DNA of 64,000 nt, from the NCBI GenBank assembly GCA_009760885.1, contig CM019716.1:3477501-3541500 (forward strand), read 5' to 3'. Shown in pieces: positions 56,885-64,000 of the stretch. Numbering within the stretch: position 1 is the stretch's first letter; each line of letters starts with the position of its first letter. Made by a program: the position numbers and the translations under genes. The DNA is from Achatina immaculata. Taxonomy: Eukaryota; Mollusca; Gastropoda; Stylommatophora; Achatinidae. Below the pieces are notes generated by a model. It made no database searches and was not told the origin of the DNA. It worked only from the letters and a program-made list of their open reading frames with translations.

Positions 56885-57645
56885 ATAAGCAATTCGTGAT
56901 AAATTCAACACAATCTAATAAATTTGTCACACACACACAAATACACATACACACACAAATTGCAGCACAATTACTGTTCATGATCTCTAGATATGAACAA
57001 AATAATCTATAACTGTATATATTTATTACCTGCAGGTTAATAATAATACGAGTTATCTGTTATTTTTGCAGGGTGCATATATTTCTTCTGCATAAATAAC
57101 AAGAAAACGTGACCTTATTATTATTTCAAAGTTTTATTTTTTAAAAAAAAGCCGTGAACCTAGCGTAGAATTTAACACGTAGAATTTAATTTCCAAGAAG
57201 AAGAAGAAGATTTTGTTTAATTCCTGGCATTGTAACTGGTACACCACATTTATAAAGGAGGATTAAACATATGAACTAATCTGAATGAATGACTTCTCCA
57301 TATTCAGAATATAAATCACAAAAATGTTTTCACATCAGCCACTTCTCCATGAACACAGACCACAGTCCCCCCTCCCCCCCCCCCCCAAAAAAAAAAAGAT
57401 TTCTTCATAAGATATCAACACAACACAGGCGAGGCTACAACTATATCAGAAATATACATCTGGAAAATTTAAACAAAGAATGAATATTCAGACTTTCAGA
57501 ACATTATGTAAAACTGCAAAGAAACAAAGAAAATACCGCAGTAGGCATCAGAAACTGTTAAACGCATGTACTCTGTTAAATAAAAGCCAAACATGTATCT
57601 ACAACCGTTCAATTTCATCGACTAATGAAACCCACGAGACAGATC
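56885..57645. other. AT-rich DNA
   Basis: CA-rich patch at 56930-56960; C and A runs at 57367-57400. No gene recognised. Confidence 0.5.
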
Positions 57646-57649
57646 TTCG

Positions 57650-57765
57650 CTGCTAGATCACACTCACAAAATCTACCACAGAACGATCCACATTCACAAA
57701 TTCTACCACAGAACGATCCATATTCACAAAATCTACCACAGAACGATCCACTTCACGTATATTCT
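57650..57765. repeat. 30-bp repeat, 3.5 copies
   Basis: CACAAAATCTACCACAGAAC + GATCCACATT; it reads as ten-codon units (NLPQNDPHSQ), probably by chance. Confidence 0.9.
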
Positions 57766-57827
57766 CCAAAAACAATGGACTATTTCGAAGACATCGCACT
57801 GAGGTAACTATATTTCTTGGTGTACAG

Positions 57828-58020
57828 TTAGATCTAGGTCATCCAAGTTGCAACTTCCGTTTCATAATAAACATGTAATTATTTTCAGAATAAATTTCTC
57901 TTTCTTAAATTGCTCCATTCAAATTTCCGTTACTAAAATATATCCATTTTTAGAAAGTTGTGAGAATATTAGAAGCTAGTCAAAATTGTATTCTCCTGGC
58001 ATTCTTTGACCTAGATCTAA
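57828..58020. mobile_element. Candidate MITE with 14-bp perfect inverted repeats
   Basis: TTAGATCTAGGTCA (57828-57841) and TGACCTAGATCTAA (58007-58020) are perfectly complementary and bound 193 bp. A third partial copy, TAGATCTAGG, lies at about 58035. No target duplication is seen, so the class is unknown. Confidence 0.5.
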
Positions 58021-58930
58021 GCACTCCATAACTCTAGATCTAGGCCTTAACACACGTTTTACGTAATTTACGACAAGAATTTACTTACGGAAATGTCGAT
58101 TCTTGCGCTGTTACGCTCAGATTTAAAATAATTATGTGGAAGGGGAACAAAAATCAGAAAAGAGAAATAAATGTTAATTCCGCAACGGGAAAGCGAAATT
58201 CATGGTCAAAGGGAGATAATCCCTCGAATTTTTGTTAAGTATGGGATATAACGGGATTAAGAAAAATAATCAAAGTTACTGAACTTTGACCATCTTTTTT
58301 TTTGAAACGTTCCGTGTCATAAAATAATCAAAAACATCGACAAGACATCAAATTCAAACAAATGTGGAGTATTTTGAAAGAAAAATGATGTCAAATCCTG
58401 CGAGAAACGGTGACAATTTTATACATTGTTCTTACTCTAGTGACCAGGTAGAAATGGTTTATGATTTTTTACTTAAATAGTTGTGACACGTGACAGTTCA
58501 TGACCACACCCCCTCCCCCTTCTAACCCCCCCCCCCCAACCCCCTCCCCCTCTCAGGGTAAATCCCTTCTCTCTCACACATCAGATCTGGTAATATCGAA
58601 CTATAAGTGAGAAAACTTTCAAATGTTTTAATAAAATAATCATCTGCAAGAAACTATTTGCAAACATGAATATATGTACGCGTGTGGCAGCTGAGATACA
58701 TTAATCTGAATGACCAATCACGCGGAGGCGGAGGAGGTTCTAGCTAGATAAAAGTAAGAAAGATGGAAAGCTACAATCTGTCACTCACTCAAAGTGGTTG
58801 TGCCCTTATTTTGTAAATATAAAAATGACTGGTTATTAAGAAGGTGGTAAAGATTGGGAAAATATCTATGCCCCTTAGCATTTGCATATTGTAGGGGTGT
58901 AAAGTGTCAGTGCGTTCACATTTCTAGACA
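58021..58930. other. Unannotated DNA
   Basis: C-rich patch at 58508-58552; no gene recognised. Confidence 0.5.
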
Positions 58931-58934
58931 ATGA

Positions 58935-59127
58935 CAGCATTTGAGGAAAGGATGCCATGCCTGTCCTCACTACCTTTATTTTCCTAGGGAAATCCTAGGC
59001 ACCTATCTTTTGATGCTGGGTTGACCCCATTGCTAGTCGGTCCGAAAAAAAAAAATTCAGCGCGAAATCGAACCAGGGACCTTTTGATCATTAAGCGAGT
59101 GCACTAACTACTACGCCACCAGGGGAA
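58935..59127 (-). mobile_element. tRNA-derived SINE of a third type
   Basis: The reverse strand starts CTGGTGGCGTAGTAGTTAGT (A-box-like) and has GGTTCGATTTC (B-box-like) ~45 nt on. A body follows with CCTAGGATTTCCCTAGG, which is a short inverted repeat. Confidence 0.7.
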
Positions 59128-59905
59128 AAAAGTGGAAGAAAAATTAAAGAAAAATAGAAGAAAATGGAAGAAAAGTGGAAGAAAAATGGAAGGACGTTTA
59201 AAGTAAAATATAATATCATATATAATGAATACCTGTTAAATAATTCTTAGGAAACAGCGAAAAGGATATAAGGAAAGGCTTTTTCTAGGGAGAAGTATAT
59301 TTTCAACAAAGTAAAAAAAAAACACAAAAAAATACTGAGCATATGGAAACTAACAGTGGGAAAATATGATTACAGGATAAAACAAATAATAGCATTTCTT
59401 AGAAAAATAAATACTCTTTGCAAGTAGAAACAAGAAGTACTTAAAAAAACTGAAGACATTTTTGTGAGTGAATGTTACTATAAAGTTCGAATATATTTGT
59501 GCACAGTTTTCTGCAAAGTTGAAGATAAGGTCTGATGCATAACCTAACTGCTGAAATACTCTCCTCCACTGGCCAGAGGGACTAGTCGACCTAGGTTGTG
59601 TTTAACATTGGTACAGCGTTTAGAGAGTCGAATTGAAAAAGTAAGAGAATGCAAGGTGTAATGTAACATCTACAATCCTTGTTTTGACATGATAAAACTG
59701 TAAGAAAATATAAGGCAACTCGTAGCAGTTTTTGGCGTGTTCTACCTTTTCTCTTTCGTTTGTGTTAGAATATTAAAAACATGTCTCCTCCTATCGGCTT
59801 TGTTATGGTCTAGCCATTTTATTTCATATCCAGATTTTTAAAAGTATCATGTCTTCCACTTCTTCTCTAGGTCTTCTTTCATTCTTCCCTTCTCTGTATG
59901 CTCTC
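59128..59905. other. Unannotated AT-rich DNA
   Basis: A GGAAGAAAA(A/T) phrase recurs about five times at 59129-59192. No gene recognised. Confidence 0.5.
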
Positions 59906-59907
59906 AG

Positions 59908-60122
59908 TTAGCTGTTCCCAAACCTCTGACACCCGACGACCACTTTTCCACATATGAGCTGCAGACCCAATCTTATATGTAACATCGCAACGCCATAAAA
60001 ACTTACTTCTTTGTATTCAATACATGGCAACTTAATCTCACATTAATGACGCAGGCACAGAACCACCTTATAATGTTAGAAGCACCACTTGTGGTCTCGC
60101 GTACAAGTTGAGAACCACTCAT
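59908..60122. mobile_element. hAT-like short element
   Basis: AGCTGTTCCCAAACC at the left and GTTGAGAACCACT at the right are imperfectly complementary hAT-type ends bounding ~215 bp. Confidence 0.5.
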
Positions 60123-60302
60123 TGTAGTGATGGCATGTGTGTCACACAGATCTCCTTTCTACTCAGCTCGAACATATGTCATCACAATTTTTTAAAAATC
60201 TGCTCTTTCTGATATTATCATTTGATTCATTTCTGTTCTGTGAGTGACTCCTAAAGTATGTTATTGTATGCTAACCTCGGACTTGGTTGATCACTTTTAG
60301 AT

Positions 60303-60450
60303 CAATGCCTTGGAGCGCATGAGTATCAAAGTGATTGGTGCAAGGTCCAAGGTTCGAATACAGCCAGAGACTTCTCTAGCAATAAAAATTGGTACCTGAT
60401 AGATCTATACAAGCATAAGTGTACCATGACCTTGACCTCATTTCCCTGTA
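60303..60450 (+). mobile_element. SINE remnant
   Basis: GCATGAGTATCAAAGTGATTGG is A-box-like and AAGGTTCGAATAC resembles a B box ~35 nt later. The body contains AATTGGTACCTG. Confidence 0.45.
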
Positions 60451-60608
60451 TGTGTGTTAAACGATTATAATTTTTGCAGATGTCTTTTATGTTTCACCAT
60501 CATCATCATCATCATCATGACTATCACGTGTAGCAGTGACACAAGATGTAGATAATGTTCCACCTTTTTCTGACTAACAAGATATTACATTTTAATTGTT
60601 TTATTACA

Positions 60609-60830
60609 ATCTCTAAGTCTCCTATCTCTGTCTCCTATCTCTAAGTCTCCTATCTCTGTCTCCTATCTCTATCTCCTATCTCTAAGTCTCCTATCTCTGT
60701 CTCCTGTCTCTAAGTCTCCTATCTCTGTCTCCTATCTCTAAGTCTCCTATCTCTGTCTCCTATATCTAAGTCTCCTGTCTCTGTCTCCTATCTCTAAGTC
60801 TCCTATCTCTAAATCTCCCATGCGAGTGTG
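60609..60830. repeat. CTCCTATCT-based tandem repeat
   Basis: CTAAGTCTCCTATCTCTGTC + TCCTAT repeats with hexamer-scale slippage. Confidence 0.93.
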
Positions 60831-61280
60831 TAGCGTCTGATAGAAATTTATCACAAACAGTTAAAATGAAAAGAAAAGTAATTGCTCTAAACGACGGCTC
60901 AAGAGCGCCAGTCAGTGGGTGAACTGCCAGGAAGAAGAAATTAACAATAAATGAGGACAAAATTACAACAAACAAGGAAGTACTGAATCAGCTGAAAATG
61001 AAAGAGAAATAATGAAAAAGCTAAAGAACCAGACAATTTTGCAATCGTATCAAGAGGCATAATAAACTAAGCATATTCGAAGGAAAAGCTGAAGGAAAAA
61101 AGAGCAGGTCGATGAGAAAGATATAAATTAATAAACAGGAGATAGACTGGGTTCATCTTGGCTGGGTGCACAGGGAAAACAAGGGACAGAACAAACTGAA
61201 GGATCTTTCCTCCAGGAAGACGGTACAGAATGATGATGAGAACACACACACACAAACACACACAAACACACACAAAAGAA

Positions 61281-61655
61281 TCATATATCTAGTTAACTAC
61301 AAACATTTGCTGCAGAATCATATATCTAGTTAACTATAAACAGTTACTACAGAGTCATATATCTAGTTAACTACAAACAGTTATTACAGAATCACATATC
61401 TAATTAACTAAAAACAGTTACTACAGAATCATATATCTAGTTAACTACAAACATTTACACAGAATCACATATCTAGTTAAATACAAACAGTTACTACAGA
61501 ATCACATATCTAGTTAACTAAAAACATTTACACAGAATCACATACCTAGTTAACTAACTACAAACAGTTACTACAGAATCACATATCTAGTTAACTACAA
61601 ACATTTACACAGAATCACATACCTAGTTAACTAACTACAAACAGTTACTACAGTG
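61281..61655. repeat. ~37-bp minisatellite, about ten copies
   Basis: Unit AATCACATATCTAGTTAACT + ACAAACAGTTACTACAG; shorter units (CATTTACACAG) alternate. Confidence 0.95.
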
Positions 61656-63915
61656 ACACTGCATAAACTACAAAGCCATTTACGTAGAATAATCCGATAC
61701 TTTTGTCCAAATCTTTTATCAGGACTTATATAAAGGACACGGCCCTTCTTGAAAATATGAGCCCTCTATTTTCTGAACTTGGGACAAAATATTTTTCCCC
61801 AACTTCCAAAAAAAAAAAAAAATCATGTCATTTTCCTGGATCAACAGAAACTACAGCTCCATAAGCTTGGACAATCTAACACCATTTTTTTCATTTTTTT
61901 TTATTCTTAAGAATGACGTAGACGAAACAAAGTATCACTCACAATATGGACTTATACTTCATTACAGAAATACATTTCATATTACCACCACAACAGAGGC
62001 AATGACAAACAATAATATTTACAATGAACGAATTTTGATCTGGACAAGCCAAGGGGAAAAAAAACAACAAAAAGATAAATTAAAAAAATAAAAATAATAA
62101 TAATAACATAGAGTAAAAATGTTGCATTAAAACTGACACACTTTTTTTTAACGAAACAATTGGATTAATTTTCCCGTGGAAGTTCCCATCTCCACTCTGT
62201 TTCTTAACCCAATTTATATTGTCTATGAAATCCCGTATCATCAAATGAGACAAATTTTCTCGGATTTGACTGTTTTGTCTGAGAAGAGAAGCGAAATTAA
62301 GCAGTCTAAGGGAGCTAATTTCAATTCTGCACCGGCAAATATGACACACGACATCTTGTAACTAATGACTCGACAAAATGAGTCCACGCGTGTGTTTGAC
62401 GGTGTGTGAGTTCAGATCTCTCACCTGCTCTTTTTCACACTTTCTTACCATGGGACAACGGGTCGCGGATTGATTTTGATCAAGAAAATAAGAAAAAAAA
62501 TGGGTGCTATCTCGTGGCAGTTCTAACAAGGCAGGGATTACGGCATCAACAGCAAATTAGCTTTGTTTAGTTTGGAATCGTGGCTGACAAACATACGCAA
62601 AACAAAGAGCGTCGACGACTACAGACCTCGGGGACGACACAAACACTGATATAGGACAGTATACACTGATATACAAACATATACCCAAACAGTGTTAAAA
62701 TTAATATAACGTATATCTCTATTTCGCTGCTTCGTCAAGTTCGATTGAACAGGGGAAGTAACAACTGTAATCACCAGTACAAAACAAAAATTCTCCTATG
62801 ATTAGCAAAAGTAACAAAACTTCCTTCATTTCATCCTACATTTTTTTTTTTTTTTGCTGAATTTGAAAGAAAATAACTTATTTGCGTAAGCAGAACAAGG
62901 CCGCTGTAAGTGTTTTTGATTTTCAACAGATTTTCTGGAATGTTTGTTCCATACTAAATTGATTCTGATAAACACATACGCAATATGTACAATATTTGAT
63001 ATTTAGTTTTAATCCGCCAAATTCTATAGAAGAGTCTTCATAGGAAAGAAAGGAATAATAATAATAATAATTATTATACAGAAGGAAACAAAAAGAGACG
63101 ATTTACAGCCTCTGGAAGTTCATGAAGATTTTCAGATTTTCAAATCAAAATATATTTTAAAAATGAGTATTGGAAAGACTGAGGGAATGGAAGAGCAACG
63201 TAATTGTGAAGAGAGCGCTGGAGCTAGGATAAATTAAGGGCACTAGTAGGAAATCTGAACTGTGTGGCAGAAAACGCATCGTAAACAACCAACACTTGAT
63301 GGGAACTATTAGCAAACATACTCTTGGATGGATGCTGTTGCGGCCTGCGGCGGGGCATATATATGAGGCTGTTCTGAATGCAGTGACGCGGGAGTCTAAT
63401 TTTGAATCTTTGAAACTCAGTACTTCGAAATAACGTGGAAAAAAATGAGAGATAAATCTAAAACTGTGTTAGTTTGTAAAACTAAATATTGAAAATTAGG
63501 TGTAAAATAATGAACAAAACTGTCAAACGCATGGGAGAATACGATAAAATTAACCCATATATAACTCGCCTGAGATGAGGAAAACGCAACAGAGAACTTG
63601 TCAGACGCGCCATGTAAGAGACGCCTTAATGACAGTTTCAATGGAGTGCAAAAAAAATGTGATATAACGTCCGTAACTGATACTTGATGTTAAAGTTCAC
63701 CGATTCTTGAGGTTAAAGTTCACCTCAGAGCAAAATGTTACAGGTATTCATGATTTATTTTTTTCGTATAACGCGGGCCTAGAAATAAGAAACAGCGTGA
63801 AAATCGACAAAATCCTGACAGGTCAGTATTTTGATTATCAGATATGTTTATCGTTCGTCATTACTCAACAGGTTATCACAGTCAGCGTTCACAATTAAGA
63901 TAAAAAGTTATATCA
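61656..63915. other. AT-rich DNA without recognised features
   Basis: Short A and T runs and an (ATA)n at 63056-63075 occur. The small frames here resemble nothing I know. Confidence 0.45.
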
Positions 63916-63920
63916 TTTAG

Positions 63921-64000
63921 TCTCTCTGCAGGTCTGTCATGGTGTATGTACTTATTCTCTCTGCAGGTCTATCACGGTGTATGTTCTTAGTCTCTCTGCA
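63921..64000. repeat. 35-bp tandem repeat running off the window
   Basis: TCTCTCTGCAGGTCT starts at 63921, 63956 and 63991; the array continues past the end. Confidence 0.85.

Overview
This window looks like non-coding, repeat-dense DNA from an animal genome. There are no operons or bacterial-type genes, no rRNA, and no intact host protein-coding gene that I can support. It holds LINE fragments, tRNA-derived SINEs, mariner and hAT DNA transposons and many minisatellites. The LINE C-termini, from memory, resemble families common in molluscs, especially gastropods. A gastropod or other lophotrochozoan is my best guess, at low confidence.

Layout. 1-8.4 kb: a modular (GAA)n-tailed repeat, LINE 3' ends, a 49-bp minisatellite, and a SINE split by a nested insertion. 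8.4-14.3 kb: SINE and LINE remnants, four tandem arrays and a duplicated block carrying a tRNA-Phe-like sequence. 15-22.2 kb: LINE fragments and a mariner-like inverted-repeat pair enclosing hAT and LINE remains. 23-33 kb: the second copy of the duplicated block, a second long modular repeat and the longest LINE fragment (RT domain, 30965-32473). 33-42 kb: LINE ends, hAT-like short elements, CAG/TAG-rich tracts. 42.9-43.7 kb: a complete but internally deleted mariner. 46.5-48.4 kb: repeat-poor, CpG-containing DNA with promoter-like motifs. 47-53 kb: 53-bp, 22-bp and 31-bp minisatellites. 53-64 kb: SINEs, one LINE fragment and AT-rich DNA with a few arrays.

How the parts relate. At least seven LINE families are represented by 3' fragments, and most carry a characteristic 3' microsatellite tail: (GAA)n, (GA)n, (AATG)n, (ATA/GAT)n, (GGAT)n, or (AAGAT)n. 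Several copies have target-site duplications that I could read directly, which fixes their ends and shows insertion by target-primed reverse transcription. The modular non-coding repeat ends in the same GCGAACGAAGAAG-type terminus as one LINE family, so it may be that LINE's non-autonomous partner. This is the best candidate here for an undescribed system. Family names LINE-GAA, LINE-GA and so on are working labels from the tails, not database names.
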